Of a stretch of DNA of 64,000 nt, positions 17,686-28,163 are shown piece after piece; within the stretch, counting starts at the first letter, position 1; the number at the start of each line of letters is the position of its first letter. Source of the stretch: Mycolicibacterium insubricum. Its GTDB lineage: Bacteria > Actinomycetota > Actinomycetes > Mycobacteriales > Mycobacteriaceae. The position numbers and the translations under genes were made by a program. Below the pieces are notes generated by a model. The model saw only the letters and a program-made list of their open reading frames with translations, was not told where the DNA came from and made no database searches. The stretch is taken from the NCBI RefSeq assembly GCF_010731615.1, contig NZ_AP022618.1:4216001-4280000 (forward strand), given 5' to 3'.

Positions 17686-18588
17686 TTAGAGCGCTTCGTA
17701 CAGAGCGCGGGCCAGCTTCGCGGTCTCCGACGGGGTCTTGCCGACCTTGACGCCGGCGGCCTCCAGGGCCTCCTTCTTGGCCGCCGCGGTGCCCGAGGAA
17801 CCGGACACGATGGCCCCGGCGTGACCCATGGTCTTGCCCTCCGGCGCGGTGAACCCCGCGACGTAGCCGACGACCGGCTTGGTGACGTTGGCCTTGATGT
17901 AGTCGGCCGCACGCTCCTCGGCATCGCCGCCGATCTCGCCGATCATCACGATGACCTTGGTCTCCGGGTCCTTCTCGAACGCCTCGATGGCGTCGATGTG
18001 GGTGGTGCCGATGACCGGGTCGCCGCCGATGCCGATGGCGGTGGAGAAGCCGAGATCGCGCAGCTCGTACATCATCTGGTAGGTCAGCGTGCCGGACTTG
18101 GACACCAGGCCGATCGGGCCCTTGCCGGTGATGTTGTTCGGCGTGATGCCGACCAGCGCCTCACCGGGGGTGATGATGCCCGGGCAGTTCGGGCCGATGA
18201 TCCGGGTCTTGGCGCCCTTGTCGACGTTGTACGCCCACGCATAGGCGCTGTCCTGCACCGGGATTCCCTCGGTGATGACCACCAGCAGCGGGATCTCGGC
18301 GTCGATGGCCTCGATGATGGCGTCCTTCGAGAACGCCGGCGGCACGAAGGCGATCGACACGTCGGCGCCGGTCTTCTCCATCGCCTCTGCGACACTGGCG
18401 AACACCGGGAGTTCGACGTCGTTGCCGTCAGAATCCTTATGTGACACCGTGGTTCCGGCCTTGCGCGCGTTCACGCCGCCGACCACCTGAGTGCCGGCCT
18501 TGAGCATCAGCGCGGTGTGCTTGGTGCCCTCGCCGCCGGTGATGCCCTGGACGATGACCTTGCTGTCCTTGTTCAAAAAGATCGACAT
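17686..18588 (-). CDS. sucD: Succinyl-CoA synthetase alpha subunit
   Basis: Alpha subunit of the TCA-cycle enzyme that interconverts succinyl-CoA and succinate with nucleotide phosphorylation; acts with SucC. Length 300 residues is normal. Seen are [19 protein letters not shown] (CoA-binding Rossmann region), [27 protein letters not shown] and the phospho-His loop [14 protein letters not shown] (His at the start). Stop is TAA, followed by the strong terminator. sucC is 12 bases upstream, so they form one operon. The ATG at [13 protein letters not shown] is standard. Confidence 0.97.
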   Translation of the reverse strand: MSIFLNKDSKVIVQGITGGEGTKHTALMLKAGTQVVGGVNARKAGTTVSHKDSDGNDVELPVFASVAEAMEKTGADVSIAFVPPAFSKDAIIEAIDAEIPLLVVITEGIPVQDSAYAWAYNVDKGAKTRIIGPNCPGIITPGEALVGITPNNITGKGPIGLVSKSGTLTYQMMYELRDLGFSTAIGIGGDPVIGTTHIDAIEAFEKDPETKVIVMIGEIGGDAEERAADYIKANVTKPVVGYVAGFTAPEGKTMGHAGAIVSGSSGTAAAKKEALEAAGVKVGKTPSETAKLARALYEAL

Positions 18589-18600
18589 ATCCAGTGTCCC

Positions 18601-19764
<1,164 letters not shown>

Positions 19765-19868
19765 GTGAGCTCACTGTTCTATTCGTCTATTCGTATGAGG
19801 GGACCGACTTAAGCCGTCCGAAGGCACCATATCGACTCGGCGAAATCGCTATCACAGCACCCACCCCA

Positions 19869-19910
19869 TGTGGTAAAGGTCACCGCGCCGGTACGGTGAT
19901 ACGAATCACA
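19869..19910. promoter_or_regulatory. Two CRP-like sites between sucC and the M23 peptidase gene
   Basis: GGTGA-TACGAA-TCACA (19895-19910) differs from the mycobacterial CRP consensus TGTGA-N6-TCACA at one position. TGTGG-TAAAGG-TCACC (19869-19884) has the same spacing with two mismatches. The copies start 26 bases apart. They lie about 105-130 bases from the sucC start and 100-145 bases from the peptidase start, so either promoter could be affected. Confidence 0.5.
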
Positions 19911-19954
19911 AAGTACGGCGGATCACCCCGTTGGCTTGCGACCATCGACGGGGT

Positions 19955-19983
19955 TTAGATACCGTTTCCGGGATTAGATAACG
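19955..19983 (+). repeat. Direct repeat TTAGATA(C/A)CG before the M23 peptidase gene
   Basis: TTAGATACCG (19955-19964) and TTAGATAACG (19974-19983) are 19 bases apart, with TTT a little downstream of each. The AT-rich patch is unusual here and close to the peptidase start, so it may hold the promoter or a regulator site. Confidence 0.35.
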
Positions 19984-20012
19984 CTTTGGTTACGACACGT
20001 GGAGTTCACAGG

Positions 20013-21011
20013 TTGACGCAGCAAAGTTCTTCAGGGGCCCGGCGCCCCGGAGCGCCGAGGGCAGCGCGCCGATCCAGCATCCCCGTCGGCGCCACCGAGG
20101 TTACCGATATCACCACCGGCAATATCCTTGCTGACGTGGACTTCAACCATCGCTCGCTGGCCGGCCGCACCGAAGTTCTGCACGCCCCCGAGCTCGACGA
20201 CCTGGCCGACACCGACAATCTGGTCGCCATCCAGCTGGAGAAGCCCAGCAAATCGACCATTGATCCGGACGACGTGATCACCGAGGTGCTGCCCCGCATC
20301 GGCACGCACCGCAAGGACCAGACCAGCGCGACCCGCGGCCGCGTGCTGATCGCCGCGATGGCCGCCGGCGCAGCCGCCGCGGCCGCCTACACCGTGCTGA
20401 CGCCGCGGTCGGTGGAGCCCACCGAGACCGTGCTGGCCGCCGACGAGACCACCACCACCGACAGCGGCGCCGTCATCACCGGCGTCGGCGGCGGTATGCA
20501 GCTGGTCAGCATGGCCCCGGCGCTCAACACCGCGAGCCACAACGAAGAACTGGCCAACGGCGCAGCATTCGCCCAGGAGCGCGCCGAGCGCGAGGCCCGG
20601 CTGACCCGCCCGCTGTTCGTCAAGCCCACCACCGGCGTCTTCACCTCCGGCTTCGGCTACCGCTGGGGTGCGCTGCACGCCGGCGTCGACCTGGCCGCCC
20701 CGATCGGCACCCCGATCTACGCGGTGTCCGACGGAACCGTCATCGAGGCCGGCCCGACCGCCGGCTACGGCGCCTACGTCAAGATCCGGCACAGCGACGG
20801 CACCGTCACGCTGTACGGCCACGTCAACACCTGGACCGTCACCGCCGGCCAGCAGGTGATGGCCGGCGACCAGATCGCCACCGTCGGTAACCGGGGTAAC
20901 TCCACCGGCCCGCACTGCCACTTCGAGGTCATGCCCGACGGCAAGTCGCGCATCGACCCGGTGCCATGGCTCGCCGCCCGCGGGATCTCCGTGGGCAGCT
21001 ACGTCGGCTGA
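20013..21011 (+). CDS. M23 family peptidase, membrane-anchored (Rv0950c-like)
   Basis: Probable peptidoglycan endopeptidase of about 332 residues. A disordered N-terminus is followed by one membrane helix near residue 110 (VLIAAMAAGAAAAAAYTVL). The C-terminal LytM/M23 domain has GFGYRWGALHAGVDLAAP (first zinc ligands His and Asp), YGHVNTW and GPHCHFEV (catalytic and zinc His). The start is uncertain: TTG here has GGAG 8 bases upstream (GGAGTTCACAGG), while another TTG lies 27 bases earlier. It is divergent from sucCD. Substrates would be peptide cross-bridges outside the membrane; similar proteins can also be inactive activators, but the zinc motif is intact here. Confidence 0.82.
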   Translation: MTQQSSSGARRPGAPRAARRSSIPVGATEVTDITTGNILADVDFNHRSLAGRTEVLHAPELDDLADTDNLVAIQLEKPSKSTIDPDDVITEVLPRIGTHRKDQTSATRGRVLIAAMAAGAAAAAAYTVLTPRSVEPTETVLAADETTTTDSGAVITGVGGGMQLVSMAPALNTASHNEELANGAAFAQERAEREARLTRPLFVKPTTGVFTSGFGYRWGALHAGVDLAAPIGTPIYAVSDGTVIEAGPTAGYGAYVKIRHSDGTVTLYGHVNTWTVTAGQQVMAGDQIATVGNRGNSTGPHCHFEVMPDGKSRIDPVPWLAARGISVGSYVG

Positions 21012-21070
21012 TCGGATGATCGCGCCAGGCCGGGCACGCTGTTTCGGCCGGCCACCGCTAGGCTGACCTC

Positions 21071-21706
21071 ATGAATCCATTCGGCGGTTCGCCCTACGGT
21101 TCTTCGGGCTACGGTTCCGGCGGATACGGCTCGGGCGGCTACGGTTCCGGTTCGCCGTACGGCCAACCACAGCAGTCCGCTCCGTGGGAGCAGCAACAGG
21201 GCATGGGCTACTCGCCGTACGGCATGCCGCCCGCTGGCCCGTCCGGAGCCACCGCCATCACCGCCGGAGTGCTGGCTGTCCTGGGTGGCGTGGCGGCGCT
21301 CGTCGCGATCTTCGGCGCCGGCGTCGGTATGGTGTCGGTGAGCATCCTGTTCAACTCGGCCCACGTTTACGGCGGCCTGCCTGGCTGGTATGTGGCGACG
21401 ACGGTGATCGGCCTGATCTGCAACGTGGCGGTCGCCGCCCTGCTGATCACCGGTGGAATCATGATGTTCCTGCGCAAGCGGATGTCACCGATGCTGGTCA
21501 CCATCGGTTGCGGTGTCAGCATCGCGGGCAGCATCATCGGCGTGATCGCTGCCTACGCGTACTACAGCGAGATCGTGGACAGCTACGGCTACTACTACGG
21601 GTATCACACGCCGACCTATGCAGTCTCACTCGTGGGCCTGATCTTCCCGATCGCCACCATCGTGCTATCCCAGCTGCGCTCCACCAAGCTCTACTGCACC
21701 CGGTAG
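21071..21706 (+). CDS. Small membrane protein with Gly-Ser-Tyr-rich N-terminus
   Basis: A 211-residue protein. Residues 1-50 are built of short Gly/Ser/Tyr repeats (SSGYGSGGYGSGGYGSG), typical of disordered, phase-separating or wall-facing tails. Four hydrophobic helices follow (ITAGVLAVLGGVAALVAIFG; VIGLICNVAVAALLITGGI; MLVTIGCGVSIAGSIIGVI; LVGLIFPIATIVLSQL), the layout of many small mycobacterial membrane proteins. No enzymatic motif is seen. It follows the M23 peptidase gene by 59 bases on the same strand and may share its transcript. A short GC-rich hairpin lies just after its stop. Confidence 0.65.
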   Translation: MNPFGGSPYGSSGYGSGGYGSGGYGSGSPYGQPQQSAPWEQQQGMGYSPYGMPPAGPSGATAITAGVLAVLGGVAALVAIFGAGVGMVSVSILFNSAHVYGGLPGWYVATTVIGLICNVAVAALLITGGIMMFLRKRMSPMLVTIGCGVSIAGSIIGVIAAYAYYSEIVDSYGYYYGYHTPTYAVSLVGLIFPIATIVLSQLRSTKLYCTR

Positions 21707-21722
21707 CGGCCCACCCGGGCCG
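21707..21722. terminator. Short GC hairpin between convergent genes
   Basis: CGGCCC-ACCC-GGGCCG directly follows the stop codon and stands 12 bases from the uvrD1 stop. There is no T-run on either strand, so termination is only likely from position. Confidence 0.35.
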
Positions 21723-21733
21723 GTAGCCAAGGC

Positions 21734-24046
21734 CTACAGCTTGGACACCGGGGCGTGGTTGTGCATGAGCTTGACCCGGCCGGCCGATCCGAAGTCGATC
21801 AGCGACATCGCCGATTCGCCGACGCCGGAGACCTCCTCGACCCGGCCCAGCCCGTACTTGTCGTGGGTGACCCGGTCGCCGGGCTCCAGCGTGATGATCG
21901 GCTTGTTGCGCCGGGCGGCCGGCGCCGGGCGCGACGACGGGGCGAACCGGCTGGTCACCGGGGCGCTGCGCGACGGCGCGGATTCGACTCTGCGCCAATC
22001 GATCAGCGTCTCGGGGATCTCCCGCAGAAATCGTGATTCCGGGTTCAGCATGGGTTGGCCCCACGACGAGCGGACGATCGCCCGGCTCAGGTACAGCCGC
22101 TGCCGCGCGCGGGTGATGCCGACGTAGGCCAGCCGGCGTTCCTCGGACAGCTCGCCCGGATCACCCAGCGCCCGCATGTGCGGGAACATGCCGTCCTCCC
22201 AGCCGGTGACGAAAACCACCGGGAACTCCAGCCCCTTGGCGGTGTGCAGCGTCATCATGGTGACCACACCGTCGCCGTCCTCGGGGATCTCATCGGAGTC
22301 GGCGACCAGCGACACCCGCTCCAGGAACTCGGCGAGCACCCCCAGCTCAGGGTCCTCGGTGTCGGACTCGATCCCTTCCTCCTCGCGCAGGGCATTCGCG
22401 TTCGCCCGGTCGATGCTGAATTCGTGTGCGACGGAGACCAACTCGTTGAGGTTGTCGAGCCGGGCCAGGTCTTGCGGATCGCTGCTGGACTCCAGCTCTC
22501 GCCGGTAGCCGGTACCGTCGAGCACCGCCTCGACCAGGTCGCCGAGTTCGTCGCCCAGGTGTGCGCGCAGGCCGTCGAGCATCTCGATGAATGCCTTGAT
22601 GGCCTTCTCGGAGCGGGTGTTGAGCATCGGGACCCGGCCGGCGGCGGCTTCGGCCAGCGCCGCGTTGAACCCGATGCCGGTGTTCTCCGCGTGCACGGCC
22701 ACGCACGCCTCGGCGCGGTCACCGATGCCGCGGCGCGGGGTGTTGAGGATGCGCCGCATGCTGACCGCGTCGCCGGGGTTGTCCAGCACCCGCAGGTAGG
22801 CGACCAGGTCGCGGATCTCCTTGCGTTCGTAGAAGCGCACCCCGCCGACCACCTTGTAGGGGATGCCGGAACGGATGAACACCTCCTCCAGCGCGCGCGA
22901 GGAGTTGTTGGTGCGGTAGAACACCGCGACGTCGGCGTAGGTGTGATCGCTGCCCGAGACGAGTTCCTCGATCTCGGCCGCGACGAACCGGGCCTCGTCG
23001 TGCTCGTTCTCCGCGACGAAGCCGACGAGCAGCTCGCCCTCCCCGGCATCGGTCCACAGCCGCTTCTCCCGGCGCCCGGTGTTGTAGGCGATGACCGCGT
23101 TGGCGGCGGTCAGGATGTTCTGGGTGGACCGGTAGTTCTGCTCCAGCAGGATGGTGGTGGCGTCGGGGTAGTCGCGCTCGAAGTCCTCAATGTTGCGGAT
23201 CGTCGCGCCGCGGAACGCGTAGATGGACTGGTCGGCGTCGCCCACCACGCACAGCTCGGCGGGCCCGACCGAGGCGTCGGCGGGCAGGTTGTGCCCGACC
23301 AGCTCACGCACCAGCATGTACTGGGCGTGGTTGGTGTCCTGGTACTCATCGACCAGGATGTGGCGGAATCGGCGGCGGTAGTACTCGGCGATGTTGGGAA
23401 ACGCCTGCAGGATGCCGACCGTCTCGGAGATGAGGTCGTCGAAGTCCATGGCGTTGGCCGACCGCAGCCGCCGCTGGTACTCGGCGTACACCTGCGCGAC
23501 TACGCCGGCCAGGTCTTCGGTGGCCTCTGCGGCCGCGCGCTCCGGGTCGATGAGCTCGTTCTTCAGGTTGGAGATGGCGTTGGACAGCAGCCGCGGCGAG
23601 TGCCGTTTGATGTCCAGGCCCATATCGCGGGCGATCATCCCCAACAGTCGCCGCGAGTCGTCGGCGTCGTAGATCGAGAAGTTGGAGTTCAGGCCGGGTA
23701 GCAGCGACGCCTGATTGCGCAGGATCCGCACGCAGGTGGAGTGGAAGGTGGACACCCACATCGAGCGGGCCCGCGGGCCGATCAGGTCGACCACCCGCTC
23801 GCGCATCTCGGCGGCGGCCTTGTTGGTGAAGGTGATGGCCAGGATCTGGCCCACGCCGACGTCGCGGGCACCCAGTAGGTAGGCGATGCGCCGGGTCAGC
23901 ACCGCCGTCTTGCCCGACCCCGCACCGGCCACGATCAGCAGCGGTGAACCCTCGTGCAGCACGGCCTGGCGCTGCTGCGGGTTGAGCCCGTCGAGCAGTT
24001 CGTCGGGCGGGGTGGTCTGGGAGAAAAGCGACAGTTCACCGGTCAT
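21734..24046 (-). CDS. uvrD1: ATP-dependent DNA helicase UvrD1/PcrA (superfamily 1A)
   Basis: 3'-5' DNA helicase of 770 residues involved in nucleotide excision repair and replication restart; in mycobacteria UvrD1 also works with Ku. Helicase motifs are clear: LNPQQRQAV (Q motif), VAGAGSGKTAVLTRR (Walker A), ILVDEYQDTN (motif II), GDADQSIYAFRGA (motif III), EQNYRST (IV), TLHTAKGLEFPVVF (V) and YVGITRARQRLYL (VI). The C-terminus ends in a Tudor-like RNA-polymerase-binding segment (PGDRVTHDKYGLGRVEEVSG). The ATG at MTGELSLF is chosen because it matches M. tuberculosis UvrD1 in length (771) and has GAGAAG upstream; the frame stays open 57 codons further up. Confidence 0.95.
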   Translation of the reverse strand: MTGELSLFSQTTPPDELLDGLNPQQRQAVLHEGSPLLIVAGAGSGKTAVLTRRIAYLLGARDVGVGQILAITFTNKAAAEMRERVVDLIGPRARSMWVSTFHSTCVRILRNQASLLPGLNSNFSIYDADDSRRLLGMIARDMGLDIKRHSPRLLSNAISNLKNELIDPERAAAEATEDLAGVVAQVYAEYQRRLRSANAMDFDDLISETVGILQAFPNIAEYYRRRFRHILVDEYQDTNHAQYMLVRELVGHNLPADASVGPAELCVVGDADQSIYAFRGATIRNIEDFERDYPDATTILLEQNYRSTQNILTAANAVIAYNTGRREKRLWTDAGEGELLVGFVAENEHDEARFVAAEIEELVSGSDHTYADVAVFYRTNNSSRALEEVFIRSGIPYKVVGGVRFYERKEIRDLVAYLRVLDNPGDAVSMRRILNTPRRGIGDRAEACVAVHAENTGIGFNAALAEAAAGRVPMLNTRSEKAIKAFIEMLDGLRAHLGDELGDLVEAVLDGTGYRRELESSSDPQDLARLDNLNELVSVAHEFSIDRANANALREEEGIESDTEDPELGVLAEFLERVSLVADSDEIPEDGDGVVTMMTLHTAKGLEFPVVFVTGWEDGMFPHMRALGDPGELSEERRLAYVGITRARQRLYLSRAIVRSSWGQPMLNPESRFLREIPETLIDWRRVESAPSRSAPVTSRFAPSSRPAPAARRNKPIITLEPGDRVTHDKYGLGRVEEVSGVGESAMSLIDFGSAGRVKLMHNHAPVSKL

Positions 24047-24420
24047 ATCGCTTCTCAACCTACCGCCGGGCGCCGACACCGAAATCCGGGCCTCGGCGGC
24101 GGCCCGCTCTGGCGGTGTCGCGCCACAGATCGGACGCCTCGCCGCCCGGCGAGTACCAAATGGTGACCGCTCAGGGCATTCGCCTGGATAATCCAGTTGA
24201 CGGCGCTGTTCGGTGAACATTCGGTACGGCTTTGCACGGCCGAGGCCCCCGGTGGCAGACTCGACGGGTGAGTTGTCGGCAGCATCGATTTTTTTACGGG
24301 TACCGGTCCGCGGTGCCCGTGGTCTAGCTGCCTCGCAGCCCCGCGGTCCGCAATCGCAGATCCGGGGCTTGCTTCTTGTGGAAGTCCGGCTCCGGAACCG
24401 ACACAGGAAAGAGTCCCATC
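24047..24420. other. Gene-free divergent region between uvrD1 and chorismate mutase
   Basis: 374 bases with promoters expected for both genes. It holds a run of seven T beside an inverted repeat, CGGGTACCG and CGGTGCCCG (one wobble pair, loop GTCCG, about 24297-24319). A 92-codon plus-strand frame (24213-24491) is not supported because it runs out of frame into the chorismate mutase gene and has no family features. No known riboswitch was recognised. Confidence 0.5.
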
Positions 24421-24684
24421 ATGAAGACAGAAACCGAGGTCATGCCCGATATCGACGACCTGCGCCTGGAAATCGACCGCCTGGACGCTGAAATCCTGGC
24501 GGCGGTCAAGCGCCGCCGCGAGGTGTCGCAGGAGATCGGGCAGATCCGGATGGCCTCCGGCGGCACGCGTTTGGTGCACAGTCGCGAGATGAAGGTCATC
24601 GAGCGCTACAGCGAACTCGGCCCGGACGGCAAGGATCTGGCCATGCTCCTGCTGCGCATGGGTCGCGGTCGGCTCGGCCACTGA
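24421..24684 (+). CDS. Chorismate mutase, AroQ-delta type (Rv0948c-like)
   Basis: Small cytosolic enzyme (87 residues) converting chorismate to prephenate for Phe/Tyr synthesis. AroQ marks are LRLEIDRLDAEILAAVKRR (catalytic Arg and Lys on helix 1) and LVHSREMKVIERYSELG. The C-terminus RMGRGRLGH is the segment by which the M. tuberculosis enzyme is activated on binding DAHP synthase. AGGAAAGAG lies before the ATG; an upstream ATG 45 bases earlier lacks such a site. The last codons and stop lie inside the first copy of a 55-base tandem repeat, which duplicates the coding end (GRLGH and TGA) in the following non-coding DNA. Confidence 0.93.
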   Translation: MKTETEVMPDIDDLRLEIDRLDAEILAAVKRRREVSQEIGQIRMASGGTRLVHSREMKVIERYSELGPDGKDLAMLLLRMGRGRLGH

Positions 24685-24800
24685 GCGCGAAGCGCGAGGT
24701 GGCGAGCCGCCTGACAACCTGGGTCGGCTCGGCCACTGAGCGCGAAGCGCGAGGTGGCGAGCCGCCTGACAACCTGGGTCGGCTCGGCCACTGAGCGCGA
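24667..24800 (+). repeat. 55-base tandem repeat, 2.4 copies, starting inside the chorismate mutase gene
   Basis: The units start GGTCGGCTCGGCCACTGAGC at 24667, 24722 and 24777. The first two are complete and differ little if at all; the third stops after 24 bases. Each unit carries GAGCGCGAAGCGCGAGG, a partly self-complementary core. The first unit includes the last 18 bases of the chorismate mutase gene with its TGA. It ends 46 bases before pgi. Confidence 0.9.
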
Positions 24801-24846
24801 CGCCTTCGCTCGGCAGCTGGAGTGCCAACCACGTTAGGGTCAGTCC

Positions 24847-26505
24847 ATGACCGCCGCGACGCCCGATATCACCGCCGGCCCCGCATGGGCCGCACTGTCA
24901 TCCCACTACCGGCAGGTCGGTGATCGAACACTCCGGGAGCTGTTCGCGGACGACCCCGATCGCGGGCGGGAACTGGCGCTGACCGTCGGTGATCTGTACA
25001 TCGACTACAGCAAGCACCGGGTCACCCGCGAGACCCTGAAGCTGCTGTGCGACCTGGCCGAGGCCGCCGATCTAGTCGGCCACCGCGACGCCATGTTCCG
25101 CGGCGACCACATCAACACCTCCGAGGACCGGGCGGTGCTGCACACCGCGCTGCGGCTGCCGAAAACCGCCCGGCTCAGCGTCGACGGCCAGCAAGTGGTC
25201 ACCGACGTACACGCCGTGCTCGACGCCATGGGCGCCTTTACCGACCGGCTGCGCGACGGCAGCTGGACCGGCGCGACCGGGCAACGGATCACCACCGTGG
25301 TCAACATCGGCATCGGCGGCTCGGACCTGGGCCCGGCGATGCTGTACCAGGCGCTGCGCCACTACGCCGACGCCGGCATCTCGGCGCGCTTCGTATCAAA
25401 CGTGGATCCGGCCGACCTGGTCGCCGCGCTGGCCGACCTCGACCCGGCGAGCACCCTGTTCATCATCGCCTCCAAGACCTTCACCACGCTGGAGACGCTG
25501 ACCAATGCCACCGCGGCCCGGAGCTGGCTGACCGACGCCCTCGGTGACGACGCCGTCAGCAAGCACTTCGTGGCGGTGTCCACCAACGCCGAGCTGGTGT
25601 CCGGCTTCGGCATCGACACGGCCAACATGTTCGGCTTCTGGGACTGGGTCGGTGGCCGGTACTCGGTGGATTCGGCGATCGGGCTGTCGGTGATGGCGGT
25701 GATCGGCCGGGAGCGGTTCGCCGAATTGCTGGCGGGCTTCCACCTGGTCGACGAACATTTCCGCACCGCCCCGCTCGCCGAGAACGCACCGGTGCTGCTG
25801 GCGCTGATCGGGCTGTGGTACTCGAACTTCTTCGGCGCCCAGTCCCGCGCGGTGCTGCCATACTCCAACGACCTGGCCCGGTTCGCCGCCTACCTGCAGC
25901 AACTGACGATGGAGTCCAACGGCAAGTCGGTGCGGGCCGACGGGTCGGCGGTCGGCGCGGACACCGGCGAGATCTTCTGGGGTGAGCCGGGGACCAACGG
26001 CCAGCACGCCTTCTACCAACTGCTGCACCAGGGCACCCGGCTGGTGCCGGCCGATTTCATCGGGTTCGCCGAGCCCACGGACGACCTGCCCACCGCCGAC
26101 GGCTCCGGCAGCATGCACGACCTGCTGATGAGCAACTTCTTCGCCCAAACCCAGGTGCTGGCGTTCGGCAAGACCGCCGAGGAAATCGCCGCCGAGGGCA
26201 GCCCGGAACACCTGGTGCCGCACAAGGTCATGCCGGGCAACCGGCCGAGCACCTCGATCCTGGCCACCCGGTTGACCCCGTCGGTGATGGGCCAGTTGAT
26301 CGCGCTGTATGAGCATCAGGTGTTCGCCGCGGGGATGATCTGGGGTATCGACTCGTTCGACCAGTGGGGTGTGGAACTGGGCAAGGCCCAGGCCAAAGCA
26401 CTTCTTCCGGTGATCACCGACGCCACCCCGCCCGCGCCCCAGTCCGACAGCTCCACCGACGCGCTGGTGCGCCACTACCGCAGCGCCCGCGGCCGGGCCG
26501 ACTGA
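24847..26505 (+). CDS. pgi: Glucose-6-phosphate isomerase
   Basis: Interconverts glucose-6-phosphate and fructose-6-phosphate in glycolysis and gluconeogenesis. Length 552 residues is normal. Seen are the active-site loop [34 protein letters not shown] (phosphate-binding Ser/Thr), [16 protein letters not shown], the catalytic Glu region [11 protein letters not shown], the His loop [15 protein letters not shown] and the C-terminal Lys loop [12 protein letters not shown]. Convergent with the SDR gene, with 6 bases between stops. Upstream the 55-base repeat lies in its leader region. Confidence 0.97.
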   Translation: MTAATPDITAGPAWAALSSHYRQVGDRTLRELFADDPDRGRELALTVGDLYIDYSKHRVTRETLKLLCDLAEAADLVGHRDAMFRGDHINTSEDRAVLHTALRLPKTARLSVDGQQVVTDVHAVLDAMGAFTDRLRDGSWTGATGQRITTVVNIGIGGSDLGPAMLYQALRHYADAGISARFVSNVDPADLVAALADLDPASTLFIIASKTFTTLETLTNATAARSWLTDALGDDAVSKHFVAVSTNAELVSGFGIDTANMFGFWDWVGGRYSVDSAIGLSVMAVIGRERFAELLAGFHLVDEHFRTAPLAENAPVLLALIGLWYSNFFGAQSRAVLPYSNDLARFAAYLQQLTMESNGKSVRADGSAVGADTGEIFWGEPGTNGQHAFYQLLHQGTRLVPADFIGFAEPTDDLPTADGSGSMHDLLMSNFFAQTQVLAFGKTAEEIAAEGSPEHLVPHKVMPGNRPSTSILATRLTPSVMGQLIALYEHQVFAAGMIWGIDSFDQWGVELGKAQAKALLPVITDATPPAPQSDSSTDALVRHYRSARGRAD

Positions 26506-26511
26506 GCGGGC

Positions 26512-27261
26512 TCAGGCGAAGAATTTCACCAGCCGGGTGGGCGCCACCTTCATCGCGGCCACCACCGGCGTCCACGGCCAGGCCGGGACGATCGCCCGGC
26601 CGCGTTCGCGCTCGACGGCGGCCACCATTGCCGCGACGCCGGTTGCGTTGTCCACCATCATCTTCGAGCCACCCGAGCGCGCGGTCATCTCGGATTCGAT
26701 GTAGCCGGGTTCGAGCACGGTGATGGCGATCGGCCCGCCGGCGTGCTCGGCGCGCAGCGATTCCCCCAGCGACGAGACGCCCGCCTTGCTCGCCGCATAC
26801 GCCGCGCGCACCCCGGGTACGCCGCGGTTGCCGAGCACCGAGGACACCAGCACCAGATGTCCGCCGCCGGCGGCCCGGAACATCTCCAGCGCGGTCTCGA
26901 TCTGTACCAGTGCAGCAACGAGATTGGTCTCGATGGTGGCCAGGTTGGCGGCGAGCTTGCCGGTGCCCAGTACCCCGCCCTTGCCCAGTCCGGCGTTGAC
27001 GATCACCCGGTCGATGCCGCCGAGTTCGGCCGCCAGCGCTGCGAACACCTGCGGGACGGCGTCGTGGTCGTTGACATCGAGTTCGGCGATGGCAACCGTG
27101 ATGCCCGGGTGCGCGGCGGTCAGTTCGTCGCGCAGCTCCTGCAGCCGTTCGACGCGGCGGGCACACAGAGCGAGGTTGCGGCCCTTGGCGGCGAAGGCGC
27201 GGGCCATGCCGGCGCCGAGTCCGGAGCTGGCGCCGGTGATGAGGATGTTCTGCCTAACCAT
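26512..27261 (-). CDS. Short-chain dehydrogenase/reductase (Rv0945-like)
   Basis: Classical SDR of 249 residues. NAD(P) motif ITGASSGLGAGMA near residue 9, Arg after the second strand (CARRVERL) suggesting NADPH, NAG motif in VIVNAGLGKGGVL, catalytic Ser in LVSSVLGNRG, and YAASKAG with Tyr and Lys. The C-terminal region is compatible with membrane association but no clear helix is present. The ATG at MVRQNIL is 20 bases from the next upstream gene (fpg); longer in-frame readings through fpg are artefacts. The substrate is unknown; the order fpg-SDR-pgi is as in H37Rv. Confidence 0.83.
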   Translation of the reverse strand: MVRQNILITGASSGLGAGMARAFAAKGRNLALCARRVERLQELRDELTAAHPGITVAIAELDVNDHDAVPQVFAALAAELGGIDRVIVNAGLGKGGVLGTGKLAANLATIETNLVAALVQIETALEMFRAAGGGHLVLVSSVLGNRGVPGVRAAYAASKAGVSSLGESLRAEHAGGPIAITVLEPGYIESEMTARSGGSKMMVDNATGVAAMVAAVERERGRAIVPAWPWTPVVAAMKVAPTRLVKFFA

Positions 27262-27281
27262 TCCCGCAGCGTAGCCAAGGA

Positions 27282-28145
27282 CTATTTGAGCAGTTTGCTC
27301 ATCCGCCGGTCGGCGAGGATCTTGCCGCCGGTCTGGCACGTCGGGCAGTACTGGAACGACTTGTCGGCGAAGGACACCTCGCGGACGGTGTCCCCGCACA
27401 CCGGGCAGGGCAGGCCGGCACGGGCGTGCACCTGCAGCCCGGATCGCTTCTCCCCCTTCAGGGTGGCGGCGCGCTGTCCGACCAGGCGGGTGACGGCGTC
27501 GGTGAGCACCGTGGTCATCGCCGAGTGCAGCGCGGCGACCTGGCCGTCGTCGAGCTTGCCGGCGGTCGCGAACGGCGACAGCCGGGCCGCGTGCAGGATC
27601 TCGTCGCTGTAGGCGTTGCCGATTCCCGCGATGACCTTCTGGTCGGTGAGCACGGTCTTGATCCGGCCGGTGTTGCCGGCCAGCGCGGCGGCCAGCTCCG
27701 CCTCCGAGAGCGCCAAGGCGTCGGGGCCGAGGGCGGCGATGCCGGGAATTGAACCCGGGTCCTCGACCAGCCAGACGGCCAGCCGCTTCTGGGTGCCCGC
27801 CTCGGTGAGGTCGAATCCGGGCGCCTCGCCGGGGGTGCCCAAGTGCACCCGCAGGGCGATGGGCCCGCGGCCCGGTTTGGGTGGGGCGGCCGGCAGCTGG
27901 TCGGACCACCGCAGCCAGCCGGCCCGCGACAGGTGGGTGATCAGATAGTGATCGCCGGCCACCAGTCCGAGGTATTTGCCCCACCGGCGGGCGTCGGTGA
28001 CCTCGGCGCCGTACAGCGCAGTGACCGGTGGGTCGAAGGTCTTGAGCACCGACAGCGCGGCGACGTCGATCCGGCCGATGGGGCGCCCGACGGCGTGGCT
28101 GCGCAGGTGGGCGGCCAGCGCCTCGATCTCGGGGAGTTCTGGCAT
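27282..28145 (-). CDS. fpg: Fpg/Nei-family DNA glycosylase (Rv0944-like)
   Basis: Base-excision repair bifunctional glycosylase/AP lyase, 287 residues. The N-terminus MPELPEIEAL gives the catalytic Pro2 and Glu3. The helix-two-turn-helix part holds IAGIGNAYSDEIL. The C-terminal zinc finger is CPVCGDTV and YCPTCQTGGK (four Cys). Which oxidised bases it removes (Fpg or Nei type) is not decided here. SDR follows 20 bases downstream and cobF precedes by 18 bases, so the three probably form one transcript. Confidence 0.88.
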   Translation of the reverse strand: MPELPEIEALAAHLRSHAVGRPIGRIDVAALSVLKTFDPPVTALYGAEVTDARRWGKYLGLVAGDHYLITHLSRAGWLRWSDQLPAAPPKPGRGPIALRVHLGTPGEAPGFDLTEAGTQKRLAVWLVEDPGSIPGIAALGPDALALSEAELAAALAGNTGRIKTVLTDQKVIAGIGNAYSDEILHAARLSPFATAGKLDDGQVAALHSAMTTVLTDAVTRLVGQRAATLKGEKRSGLQVHARAGLPCPVCGDTVREVSFADKSFQYCPTCQTGGKILADRRMSKLLK

Positions 28146-28163
28146 GAAGTAATTCTGCGCCCG

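Noticed and set aside
24213..24491. Short plus-strand frame in front of chorismate mutase
   Set aside because: Runs out of frame into the enzyme gene and shows no family similarity or ribosome site.
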